Shown here in pieces: positions 1 through 6,765 of a DNA stretch of 32,000 nucleotides. Where the stretch lies: positions 1-32,000 of the forward strand of contig JABMPC010000070.1 in assembly GCA_013203905.1 (NCBI GenBank), read 5' to 3'. Made by a program: the position numbers and the translations under genes. A model generated the notes under the pieces. It saw only the letters and a program-made list of their open reading frames with translations. It did not search any database and was not told where the DNA came from. Within the stretch, counting starts at the first letter, position 1. Every line of letters starts with the position of its first letter. The stretch is from Chlorobium sp. Its GTDB lineage: Bacteria; Bacteroidota; Chlorobiia; Chlorobiales; Chlorobiaceae.

Positions 1-150
1 ATATAATATATAGTGGAATTTGTTTATTATAGCAAATAAATATTATAATATTGTATTAATGATTTGAAAATTGACAAATACTAAATAGCGGACGTTGTTT
101 AGTATCGCAAATAAAGATAATATTATTGTATTAATGATTTGAAAAGTGAG
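1..150. repeat. 75-bp AT-rich tandem repeat, two imperfect copies
   Basis: Positions 1-75 and 76-150 align without gaps at a 75-bp offset. The stretch at 50-70 is identical to 125-145, and 11-49 matches 86-124 with scattered substitutions. The array may extend left beyond the window. Part of the second copy (89-114) recurs inverted at 505-530, so the repeat seems related to the end of the transposase remnant beside it. Two copies without spacer/repeat organisation do not make a CRISPR. Confidence 0.85.
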
Positions 151-530
151 AAAAATATCATAATCATCATGTGATGATCCGGGGGATAGAGCGCGGCAAT
201 ATCTTTGTGGATGACACGGACAGGGCAGAGTTCCTCCACGCATGGGGCGATTGGCCATGCCATCCGGGACAGGGATGTATGCGTTTGCCCTGATGAGTAA
301 TCAGGTCCATATGCTTTCATAGGGAGATTGTTGGCAGGCTATGCTCAGTTTTTCAACTGTCGTCATAAGCGATTCGGCCATCTGTTCCGGAATTGCTACA
401 AGGCAATTATCTGGGAAGAGGATGCGTACTCGGAAAAGCTTTTGGCCTATATCAACCTCAATCCTCTCCGCCCAGGTCTTGGTTGGTGGCTTTGTTGTTG
501 TTCGTTATTTGCGTTAATCAACAACGTCCC
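89..530. repeat. Inverted repeat pair (89-114 / 505-530) bounding a transposase remnant
   Basis: The 26 bases at 89-114 match the reverse complement of 505-530 at 22 of 26 positions without gaps. Two blocks are perfect: GGACGTTGTT and CGCAAATAA. The pair encloses the decayed Y1 transposase and marks plausible ends of a REP-type or miniature element of about 440 bp. The terminal-repeat role is inferred; the match itself is seen in the sequence. Confidence 0.7.
168..482 (+). pseudogene. Decayed REP-associated (Y1/HUH, IS200-like) transposase fragment
   Basis: Three pieces in different frames together resemble a Y1/RAYT transposase. Frame 168-290 reads HVMIRGIERGNIFVDDTDRAEF and then stops. Frame 275-322 reads MYAFALMSNQVHMLS and stops. 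Frame 328 onward reads LAGYAQFFNCRHKRFGHLFR, then EEDAYSEKLLAYINLNPLRPGL. Intact relatives carry PNHxH at the HUH centre; here the first His is Gln (NQVH). About 20 residues normally between the HUH strand and the GYA segment are missing, and the C-terminus ends where the right inverted repeat begins. The gene is therefore frameshifted, internally deleted and non-functional. The reading 328-534 that remains open should not be annotated as a gene. Confidence 0.8.
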
Positions 531-554
531 CTAGTTTCCTAGTTTGGGAAAATT

Positions 555-584
555 AAAAGACCCCTGTGCTTGCAGGGGTCTTTT
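555..584. terminator. Bidirectional intrinsic terminator after tRNA-Cys
   Basis: A perfect 12-bp stem (AAAAGACCCCTG at 555-566 with CAGGGGTCTTTT at 573-584) closes a 6-nt loop. The A-run and T-run on either side let it work in both directions. On the minus strand it lies just downstream of the tRNA gene and most likely ends that transcript. Confidence 0.85.
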
Positions 585-597
585 TGGTAGTAAGGAG

Positions 598-668
598 AGG
601 CGAAGAGCGGATTCGAACCGCTGTACGAGGTTTTGCAGACCTCTGCCTAGCCACTCGGCCACTTCGCC
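598..668 (-). tRNA. tRNA-Cys (anticodon GCA)
   Basis: The minus strand folds into a 71-nt cloverleaf. The 7-bp acceptor is GGCGAAG/CTTCGCC, the D-arm reads GGCCGAGTGGCTAGG, and the anticodon stem GAGGT/ACCTC holds the loop CTGCAAA with anticodon GCA. The T-arm carries GGTTCGAATCC. The discriminator base is U (complement of A598), as expected for tRNA-Cys, and CCA is not encoded. A TATACAAT-like -10 element lies a few bases upstream (complement of 679-686). Transcription probably ends at the hairpin 555-584. Confidence 0.96.
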
Positions 669-756
669 TTGAATGAGAATTGTATAGGTACATAAAAAGA
701 TGCGGTTTTGCAAATTCCACCCTCTTTCTTCTCAAATCTCGTATTGGAACTTTTCT

Positions 757-779
757 TCAGGATAATTGCGTCATCCTGA
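757..779. promoter_or_regulatory. Dyad upstream of sigma-54 promoter, candidate enhancer site
   Basis: TCAGGAT (757-763) and ATCCTGA (773-779) form a perfect 7-bp inverted repeat with a 9-base spacer. Its centre is about 140 bp upstream of the predicted transcription start, a usual distance for bacterial enhancer-binding proteins that activate sigma-54 polymerase. The dyad is seen; the regulatory role is inferred. Confidence 0.35.
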
Positions 780-881
780 CACAGTTGTTGCGGTTTCCTG
801 TTTTCCCGTTCTTAGCCATCAAGCCCCCTTATATCGTTTGTAAATCGTTGTAGTACTGCTTTCTATTGGGTTTTCTCGTTT

Positions 882-898
882 TTGGCATGCTTGTTGCA
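882..898 (+). promoter_or_regulatory. Sigma-54 (RpoN) type -24/-12 promoter
   Basis: The sequence TTGGCATGCTTGTTGCA closely matches the -24/-12 consensus TGGCACG-N4-TTGCA. The invariant GG (884-885) and GC (896-897) are exactly 12 bp apart. It faces the 987-1922 gene, with transcription predicted to start near 909. There is no cognate enhancer-binding protein gene in the window. Confidence 0.7.
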
Positions 899-920
899 AA
901 CCTACTTTCAGTGGGTTCCC

Positions 921-949
921 GCCAGAGCTGCTAATACAGCGTTTCTGGC
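921..949 (+). promoter_or_regulatory. Leader hairpin at the 5' end of the predicted exopolysaccharide transcript
   Basis: GCCAGAGCTG (921-930) pairs with CAGC (937-940) and TCTGGC (944-949) around the loop CTAATA, with a 3-base bulge (941-943). It begins about 12 nt after the predicted sigma-54 transcription start. A T-run does not follow, so it is not an obvious terminator. It could stabilise the mRNA or bind a regulator. Confidence 0.4.
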
Positions 950-986
950 AGGAAAGTCAAAAAAACCAGGAAAAACGAGGTAAGTC

Positions 987-1922
987 ATGAGTGCCATATT
1001 CAACAAGACAATTATTGCTGGCACAATGCTGCTGGCTGCAGTGCCGCTTTCTTTCGGGCAGCTCCTTGCCGACGAATACCAGAAAGGGCCAGTGGAATTA
1101 CATCTTGAGTCGGGCATGGATGCTTATTACACGAAGTACAATTTTGATAGAACGCGCGATGAGAATGATGTTCAGAGCGGCGAGGGGTATTCTCTGATGT
1201 CTGGTTATCTCACGCTTGATGCACGGCGTTACCTCTCCGACAGCGTGTATCTGGCTCCTTTCGTTAGTCTGAATGTTATTCACGATTTCAATGATAGAAG
1301 CTGGAACCGTTCGTACTGGAACAACAATCAGGTTCTGGGCGCGGGTCTGAAAATCACCAAAGAGTTCTCTTTTGAAAATAAAGCCCAGGAATGGGTTGGC
1401 GGCATGAACCTTTCGGCTTTTGGGGCATATCAAATCATGACATCGTCGTTTGACGGCTCCAAGGACCCAATTCCGTCTACGGTGGATAAGCAGAATATAA
1501 AAAGCGGTGTGAACATGTGGCTGGAGCGTCGTGAAAGGCTTGGTGATTCGTTCAGCGTCTGGACGGAACACTGGGGCGAACTGGCCTGGAATTCGACTGC
1601 TTTCAGTGATAAGGGGCAGGATAATTTTCTCTTGGGTACCCTTTCATCAAAAATCGGTGTTGGCATTGACTTTGGAGATGTTTCGCTGGAGCCGTATTTC
1701 AAGGCCGATGTGGTTAATGATTTTCTCTCCAGGTCTTGGAACAGGGTTTCCTGGTACAATAATGTGCTCTACGGTCCGGGCATCCGTCTGGCTCTCGGAA
1801 AACTGCTTCCGGGAACTGTTTCAGTCTACGCCGAGTATCTCAATGTCGATTATTTTGACGACCAGCAGGAGCGAACGCAGGATTTGCGTGCTGGCCTGAC
1901 CTTCTGGATTCCAATTTACTGA
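987..1922 (+). CDS. Outer-membrane beta-barrel protein of the exopolysaccharide locus
   Basis: The 311-residue product has an N-terminal signal peptide (hydrophobic core about residues 8-24, likely cleavage within 24-28). It continues as alternating polar/aromatic strands and ends in an aromatic residue (Tyr311), as outer-membrane barrels do. A motif is duplicated: residues 87-122 contain APFVSLNVIHDF and SWNRSYWNNN, and residues 232-267 contain EPYFKADVVNDF and SWNRVSWYNN, each followed by a GxG strand. The start is fixed by GAGG at 977-980. It is first in a run with a glycosyltransferase (29 bp downstream) and a deacetylase, so a role in polysaccharide export or anchoring at the outer membrane is likely. 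It lacks the TPR superhelix and full length of PgaA; similarity to the barrel part of PgaA/NfrA-type proteins is possible but not established here. Confidence 0.7.
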   Translation: MSAIFNKTIIAGTMLLAAVPLSFGQLLADEYQKGPVELHLESGMDAYYTKYNFDRTRDENDVQSGEGYSLMSGYLTLDARRYLSDSVYLAPFVSLNVIHDFNDRSWNRSYWNNNQVLGAGLKITKEFSFENKAQEWVGGMNLSAFGAYQIMTSSFDGSKDPIPSTVDKQNIKSGVNMWLERRERLGDSFSVWTEHWGELAWNSTAFSDKGQDNFLLGTLSSKIGVGIDFGDVSLEPYFKADVVNDFLSRSWNRVSWYNNVLYGPGIRLALGKLLPGTVSVYAEYLNVDYFDDQQERTQDLRAGLTFWIPIY

Positions 1923-1951
1923 GCACTCGCTCACACTAAAAAGGTGTTACC

Positions 1952-3310
1952 ATGAACCAGACAGCAACGATGTATCTTTCTCGGGATACTGCCCAGCGCC
2001 CGCCTTCATCACTGAAACATCCGGTGGGTGTCGTCATGGCCGCTTTCGTTTCTGCAGCAATATGCTTCTGGGTATGGGAGACGCTGCCTGGTGCCATGGA
2101 CTCCCTGAACCGGATGATCTGGGGTGAGCATGTCAACGCATTTCCTGCATGGATGCCGCAGGTGTTTACAATGTTTTTCCTGATATATATTGTCGGCTCA
2201 TTGTTCCCGTTTCTCTTTTTTGCGGGGCTGATACTGCTTCCCGACAGAAAAACAGAGAGGAATGTTTCGCTGCCATTCGTCTCAATCATCATTCCTTCCT
2301 TCAATGAGCAGGCTAACATTGCACACTGCATTGAGTCAGCTTTTGCTCTTGATTATCCGGCCTATGAGATCATCATTGTCGATGACGGTTCATCAGATGA
2401 AACTCTTTCCATTGCTTCGCAATACGATGTATCTGTAATCTCTATGGGCGGCAACAGAGGGAAGGCGGAGGCTTTGAACCGCGGCATTGAGAAGGCAAAA
2501 GGTGAGATAATCTTTTTTACCGATTCTGATTCCTCGCTTGATCCGATGGTGCTTCGTCACCTTGTGGGCGGATTTACTGAATCATCCATCGGTGCAGTTG
2601 CCGGAATGGTTCTTCCGAAACGCAATAGCGGATATCTTCTTAAAATGCAAACGCTTGAGTACCTCTACGGGCAGTGTATCATAAAAACGGCACAGTTGAA
2701 GTCGGGAGGTGCCGTGAGCATGTGTCCCGGCCCGGTGAGTGCGTTCCGCCGTAGCGTTCTGATTGAGATAGGGGGGTACAGGGCCAGGACGCTCGCCGAG
2801 GATTTCGACATAACCATTGCCATGCTTGAACTTGGTTATCGAGCTGTTTATGAGCCAAGGGCTGTAGCCTATACCTCTGCCATGACAAGCTGGAAAGGAC
2901 TGAACAAGCAGCGGCTTCGCTGGTCCAGAGGCCATCTGCAGGTCTACCGCGAGCACAGGGGGTTGATGTTTTCGACCATCGGGGGCAGCATAGGCATGTT
3001 CTGGCTTCCCTGGTCGCTGTTCATCGGCTACGGTAGCGTCTTCTTTGAGATGGGTTTTCTCGCACTCTACCCACTCCTTGTCATTTTTTCTTCACAGCCG
3101 CTGCTTTTCCTGCAGCTCGGACTGTTATACATGATCATTCTGGAGTGCATCAGCGCAATACAGGGCATGGTGCCGCTTCTTCTTGCCCGCAAGCTCACGC
3201 CATCTCTTGCCCTTGCAACATTTACGACGCAGCCCTATCGGATTTTTCTGAGCTATAGGCGCATTGTTGCCTATATGCAGGAAATGCAGCAACGACAAAA
3301 CACCTGGTAA
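1952..3310 (+). CDS. Processive family-2 glycosyltransferase (PgaC/NodC-like polysaccharide synthase)
   Basis: This 452-residue inner-membrane enzyme should polymerise a beta-linked sugar from a UDP-sugar donor, most likely N-acetylglucosamine given its neighbours. Two N-terminal membrane segments (about 25-43 and 70-96) precede the GT-A domain. The domain shows IIIPSFNEQ, VDDGSSDE (Asp144/145), the DxD at Asp191-Ser-Asp193, the catalytic AEDFD (Glu283-Asp284) and QRLRW (320-324), the QxxRW mark of processive synthases. Further hydrophobic segments follow (about 345-415). The length matches PgaC or NodC. A PgaD-like partner and a PilZ domain are not seen. It lies 20 bp upstream of the deacetylase gene, so the two are probably co-transcribed. 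Confidence 0.85.
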   Translation: MNQTATMYLSRDTAQRPPSSLKHPVGVVMAAFVSAAICFWVWETLPGAMDSLNRMIWGEHVNAFPAWMPQVFTMFFLIYIVGSLFPFLFFAGLILLPDRKTERNVSLPFVSIIIPSFNEQANIAHCIESAFALDYPAYEIIIVDDGSSDETLSIASQYDVSVISMGGNRGKAEALNRGIEKAKGEIIFFTDSDSSLDPMVLRHLVGGFTESSIGAVAGMVLPKRNSGYLLKMQTLEYLYGQCIIKTAQLKSGGAVSMCPGPVSAFRRSVLIEIGGYRARTLAEDFDITIAMLELGYRAVYEPRAVAYTSAMTSWKGLNKQRLRWSRGHLQVYREHRGLMFSTIGGSIGMFWLPWSLFIGYGSVFFEMGFLALYPLLVIFSSQPLLFLQLGLLYMIILECISAIQGMVPLLLARKLTPSLALATFTTQPYRIFLSYRRIVAYMQEMQQRQNTW

Positions 3311-3330
3311 CCTTTCATTCGGAGACGATC

Positions 3331-5760
3331 ATGAAAAGCATTCTGGCATCGGCATGCATCATTATATCCTTCTTTGCGACATTTTCGTCTGCTGCGGCCA
3401 AGCCGTCGCCTGTGCTTCTGACTTTCGATACGGAACAGAATGCCGATGTCGCAGCGCTCAAAACACTTGACATCCGGGTTCCTTCAACCTATTTCATAAC
3501 CGGTGCATTTGCTGAAGCAAATAGAGAGCTGGTTGCAGAGCTCTCTTTGGCTGGCCATACCATAGGTTCACATTCACAGGCGCACCCGCATCTTTCTCAG
3601 CTCAGCCAGAAAGATCTTGATTCTGATCTGAAGCGTTCAAAGAGGATTCTGGAATCAATTACAGGGAAGCCTGTTGTCTGGTTCCGGGCGCCCTATATGG
3701 AGTATGATGACAGGGTCATGAGGGTGCTGAAAGCTAACGGATTCAGGTATGACAGTTCTGATTCGGAGCACTGGGAACAGCAGAGCATACTGACAGAGCT
3801 TCCGATATCGGCTTTACGGCGCAGGGTGATGCTTGCTTCGGATTACAATATGATTGTGGTCAACAATTTCACTGAACCTGAATTCGAAGCTGCCCTCAAG
3901 GAGCTCTACACGGCTAAAAGTCGTCTTGGTCAGCCCGCAATCATTCTGCTCCATCCGAAACATGCCGCAAGGTATCCTGAAGCTCTTAGAAATTTCATTA
4001 GCTGGGTGCATGGAAAAGGCGGGCGTTTTCTGACTGCCGACGGATATATCGCCGAGATAGAGGCATACAGGCCTGATAGATATGGAATCTGGGTTGATTT
4101 CAGTCGTCGGAACTTCACGCCCGAAGAGATTGTAGCGGATATTTCAAGGACATCGGCTACAGATATTTTCCTGATGGCAAAAGACACCGAAGGGAATTTT
4201 TACTATGGCAGAAACAGTCGTGACAATGTGTTTGGCAAAACCATGACTCTTCTGAGGAAACAGGGGGTGAATGTGAAGGTTCATGCTTGGCTTCCGGCAC
4301 TCTCCGACACACGAGCCGTAAGGCGGCATAGTGATTGGGCAATGACGGCACAGAATGGTCGTCTTTCAGCTAACTGGATGTCGCCGGGGAACCCTGAAGT
4401 GGCCTTGTATACTGAGGCCACTGTGAAGGAGCTGATCCAAAAATACGGGGTCGATGGAATCCATCTTGACTGCCTTACCTATACGGATCTGGATTATGAC
4501 TATGGAAAAAGCAATGTCAAGGCCTTTAGCGATGCCCGCGGGCTACCGGAAAACATTACTCATAGTGATCTGCTTGGCAAAGAGTACCCTCAATGGCTTA
4601 ACTGGCGGAGCAGTATGATTGCGGCATATGCCAGAAAGATCGGCTTATCTGTCCAGAAGGCAGCCGGGGGAGCTGTAGAGTATTCTGCGGCCTTTACGGG
4701 AAACCGGGTCTTCAATTACAAGGATGTTGACCGGTCAGGACAGGAAATCTCTCTGATTGCACCCGCTTTTGATTTTATTGTCCCCGTCATGCATGTTGCC
4801 TGCCTTGAGGACGACAGGGAGGTGCTTGCCCGCGCGCTGGTGTCGCTTCGGGTGAAGTCGGGAGCCATGCCGCTTGTTGTGCGGCTCATCGGCCCGGCAG
4901 ATGGCGGAATGATGACAGAGGACTATCTTTCGGAAGTACTCGAAGTTGTTTCTCGTGGAGCAAACGGGCTGGGTTTGTCATCCTATCACTTCCTTTTCGG
5001 GAAAGACCCGGCCAGGAGGTGCATCGATGAAGAGGGTCTTGATCTCATCAACAGGGCGTTTGGTGGCAAGGGGCTCAAACCTCTTCCCGAAACCCTGGGC
5101 GGTGGCTTTTCTCTGGATCCAGTGTCGCTGCCCGGGGCTGTAGCCGTGTTCCTGGCTGTTGTTTTCAATATGGTTGCTATACCCGTCTACGGTAGAAAAG
5201 CGGGTCAGAATGAGTCGACAATGATTGCTCCCGGTTTGGAAACGGCTGTCCATAAGTGGGAAGAGCTGGCTGCTGAAATGTCTTCTGGTTTCCTCACCGG
5301 GAGTTCTGCTGAAGAGATAAGCGGGATGCTGCGTTCCTATGACGCCCGCGGTGTGCACAAGAACAGGATTGCCATTGTGCTCGATGCAGTGACGCGTTCA
5401 GCGTCGCCTATGACTGAACTCTATGAAGCGGTTTCTTGTTCAATGGAGTGGAAGTCATTGGCTCTGAAATACCTGAACGAGGTGTGCCTGTTGGGTTATG
5501 TGGCAATCAACGACCGCTTCGTAAGCCTTACCCCGTCAGGGCGGGAACTTCTCACGGAGGCGCGCTGTGAAGGGTTTGATTACGATTATTGGGCCTTTGT
5601 AGAGTGCTGTCTTCAGCAAACAGTTTCTGTTGTCTGTCCGCAATGCGGTTCGCTAACACAAACGCGTCTTTACTGGAGTTCTTTTGATTGTTCACAGTGC
5701 GCCGCAACCCTTCATCTTGAAGATGTGCCAACCGTTGAGCTTCTCCAGAACCGGAAGTAG
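3331..5760 (+). CDS. Polysaccharide deacetylase + GH-like barrel + TM helix + cytoplasmic zinc-ribbon tail
   Basis: The 809-residue protein has four parts. A signal sequence or anchor (about 1-23) is followed by a NodB-type deacetylase (about 27-240) with TFDTE (Asp33), HSQAH (His81, His85), RAPY (119-122) and LLHPK (His208). Next is a TIM-barrel-like glycoside-hydrolase-like domain (about 250-560), with GIWVDF at 252-257 and GVDGIHLD at 373-380, in the same order as PgaB. A hydrophobic helix (about 600-620) then leads to a 190-residue tail. That tail has a possible winged-helix-like segment (about 690-745, ending LTPSGREL) and a zinc ribbon (CPQC 769-772, CSQC 787-790). PgaB ends after the barrel, so the tail is unusual. 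Ser/Thr replaces the usual second motif-1 Asp (TFDT for TFDD). The start follows GGAG at 3321-3324. The deacetylase assignment is strong; the tail's role is unknown. Confidence 0.85.
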   Translation: MKSILASACIIISFFATFSSAAAKPSPVLLTFDTEQNADVAALKTLDIRVPSTYFITGAFAEANRELVAELSLAGHTIGSHSQAHPHLSQLSQKDLDSDLKRSKRILESITGKPVVWFRAPYMEYDDRVMRVLKANGFRYDSSDSEHWEQQSILTELPISALRRRVMLASDYNMIVVNNFTEPEFEAALKELYTAKSRLGQPAIILLHPKHAARYPEALRNFISWVHGKGGRFLTADGYIAEIEAYRPDRYGIWVDFSRRNFTPEEIVADISRTSATDIFLMAKDTEGNFYYGRNSRDNVFGKTMTLLRKQGVNVKVHAWLPALSDTRAVRRHSDWAMTAQNGRLSANWMSPGNPEVALYTEATVKELIQKYGVDGIHLDCLTYTDLDYDYGKSNVKAFSDARGLPENITHSDLLGKEYPQWLNWRSSMIAAYARKIGLSVQKAAGGAVEYSAAFTGNRVFNYKDVDRSGQEISLIAPAFDFIVPVMHVACLEDDREVLARALVSLRVKSGAMPLVVRLIGPADGGMMTEDYLSEVLEVVSRGANGLGLSSYHFLFGKDPARRCIDEEGLDLINRAFGGKGLKPLPETLGGGFSLDPVSLPGAVAVFLAVVFNMVAIPVYGRKAGQNESTMIAPGLETAVHKWEELAAEMSSGFLTGSSAEEISGMLRSYDARGVHKNRIAIVLDAVTRSASPMTELYEAVSCSMEWKSLALKYLNEVCLLGYVAINDRFVSLTPSGRELLTEARCEGFDYDYWAFVECCLQQTVSVVCPQCGSLTQTRLYWSSFDCSQCAATLHLEDVPTVELLQNRK

Positions 5761-5826
5761 GGCTCGGGTTTCAACCGTATGGATTTCCGCTGAACCCGAT
5801 AGAGTAAACAACTGCCGCTCAGTCTG

Positions 5827-5849
5827 CTGCTCCCTCAGGTAGGGAGCAG
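5827..5849 (+). promoter_or_regulatory. Hairpin between deacetylase and chitosanase genes
   Basis: A perfect 9-bp stem, CTGCTCCCT (5827-5835) with AGGGAGCAG (5841-5849), closes a 5-nt loop. It is followed by G-rich sequence instead of T, so it does not look like an intrinsic terminator. It may be an attenuator or an mRNA-processing or stability element in the 136-bp gap before the next start at 5897. Confidence 0.45.
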
Positions 5850-5896
5850 TGGCAGGGGGTGAAGAGGTCAAACCAGTTTTTCTCTGGAGCACTTTT

Positions 5897-6724
5897 ATGC
5901 CTATTTTTCTTCATGGTGATGGTCCTCTTGAATCGGCAGGTATCCGCCTTTTTTTTCTGACTCTTCTTTTAGGCTCATTTTTCCCCTTTCCTCCAGAGGC
6001 CAGCGGCTCTTCGGAGGCTAAGCATCTACGGGCATGGAAGAAGTATTGCGGGATGCGCATTTTTGCACTCAATGAGAGCGAGGCATACTGCTATGTTACC
6101 GGTTTTATGACCATTGATGCCGATGGCTCGCCCGATGCCTACCATCCGCGTGATGAGGGGATTGACATTCTCAAACATTCCGGCTATCCCGACAAGTCAT
6201 GGTGGAAAACGGTGCTGGTGACTGATCCGAGGGACAGAAGCAGGCCATATGTGATGCCCTCAGGGCCCTATGCCGGGTACTATCTTTCCATGACTGCTTT
6301 GAAGAACATGAGCAGGACTGAGACGGATCCCCGTCGGTATGTCAACGCATCAAAGGTTCCCTATATTGTTTTTCCTGTGACATTTGCCAGAAAAAAAGAT
6401 GTTGGGGCGCTTGGCGATTTCGGCGTTGCAGTTAATCTTGAAAACGGCATGAGGTCCGGGTTTGTCGTTGCCGACATCGGTCCGGAAAAGCATCAGCTCG
6501 GGGAGGTTTCCATTGCGCTTGCCGCACTCCTCGGAGGAAAGAATGTGTCGCCACGAACCGGTCCGGAAAAGCCACTTGGAAAGATTCTCTACATCGTTTT
6601 CCCGGGCTCGGGCCTGCTTCACCCCTGGCCTCAAGAGGTTGTTTCCATCCAGTCAATAGCCGACAGTCTTCTTTCGGGTATCGGGGGTGTAGAGATGCTT
6701 ATGCCTGCCTGTTGCCAAAAGTAG
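5897..6724 (+). CDS. Exported GH75-type chitosanase
   Basis: The start at ATG 5897 is supported by GGAG at 5886-5889; a longer GTG-start reading from 5849 begins inside a hairpin and is unlikely. The 275-residue product has a hydrophobic N-terminal segment (about 15-33), consistent with a signal peptide or anchor. The body resembles glycoside hydrolase family 75: DADGSPDAYHP (75-83), GDFGVAVN (173-180), then VADIGPEKHQLGEVSIAL, where Asp193 and Glu203 sit where the family has its catalytic Asp and Glu, and a final SPRTG. GH75 enzymes cut chitosan (beta-1,4-glucosamine). That fits a polymer that has been polymerised and de-N-acetylated by the two upstream proteins. The family call comes from memory of motifs and needs a profile search. 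Confidence 0.65.
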   Translation: MPIFLHGDGPLESAGIRLFFLTLLLGSFFPFPPEASGSSEAKHLRAWKKYCGMRIFALNESEAYCYVTGFMTIDADGSPDAYHPRDEGIDILKHSGYPDKSWWKTVLVTDPRDRSRPYVMPSGPYAGYYLSMTALKNMSRTETDPRRYVNASKVPYIVFPVTFARKKDVGALGDFGVAVNLENGMRSGFVVADIGPEKHQLGEVSIALAALLGGKNVSPRTGPEKPLGKILYIVFPGSGLLHPWPQEVVSIQSIADSLLSGIGGVEMLMPACCQK

Positions 6725-6765
6725 CCTGCGAGCGCGGGTTTTTGGTCTGGCGGTTCTGTATATTC

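Larger units (their letters stand above)
669..986. other. Gene-free regulatory region between tRNA-Cys and the exopolysaccharide locus
   Basis: No convincing coding frame is present. From left to right it holds the likely tRNA promoter (minus strand, near 679-686), a dyad TCAGGAT-N9-ATCCTGA (757-779), a near-consensus sigma-54 promoter (882-898), a leader hairpin (921-949) and the ribosome binding site GAGG (977-980) of the gene starting at 987. Confidence 0.75.

Noticed and set aside
1-150. Possible CRISPR array
   Set aside because: Only two 75-bp units in direct contact, with no unique spacers and no cas genes.
328-534. Open frame as an intact small gene
   Set aside because: It starts at TTG and covers only the C-terminal part of a Y1 transposase whose other parts are in different frames; its last codons lie in the inverted repeat.
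1098-1571. Minus-strand open frame inside the outer-membrane protein gene
   Set aside because: It is a shadow of a gene with a signal peptide, ribosome binding site and barrel features, and no domain is seen.
5849-5896. GTG start for the chitosanase gene
   Set aside because: The codon is part of a 9-bp hairpin and no ribosome binding site precedes it, while ATG 5897 has GGAG at good spacing and a signal-like N-terminus.
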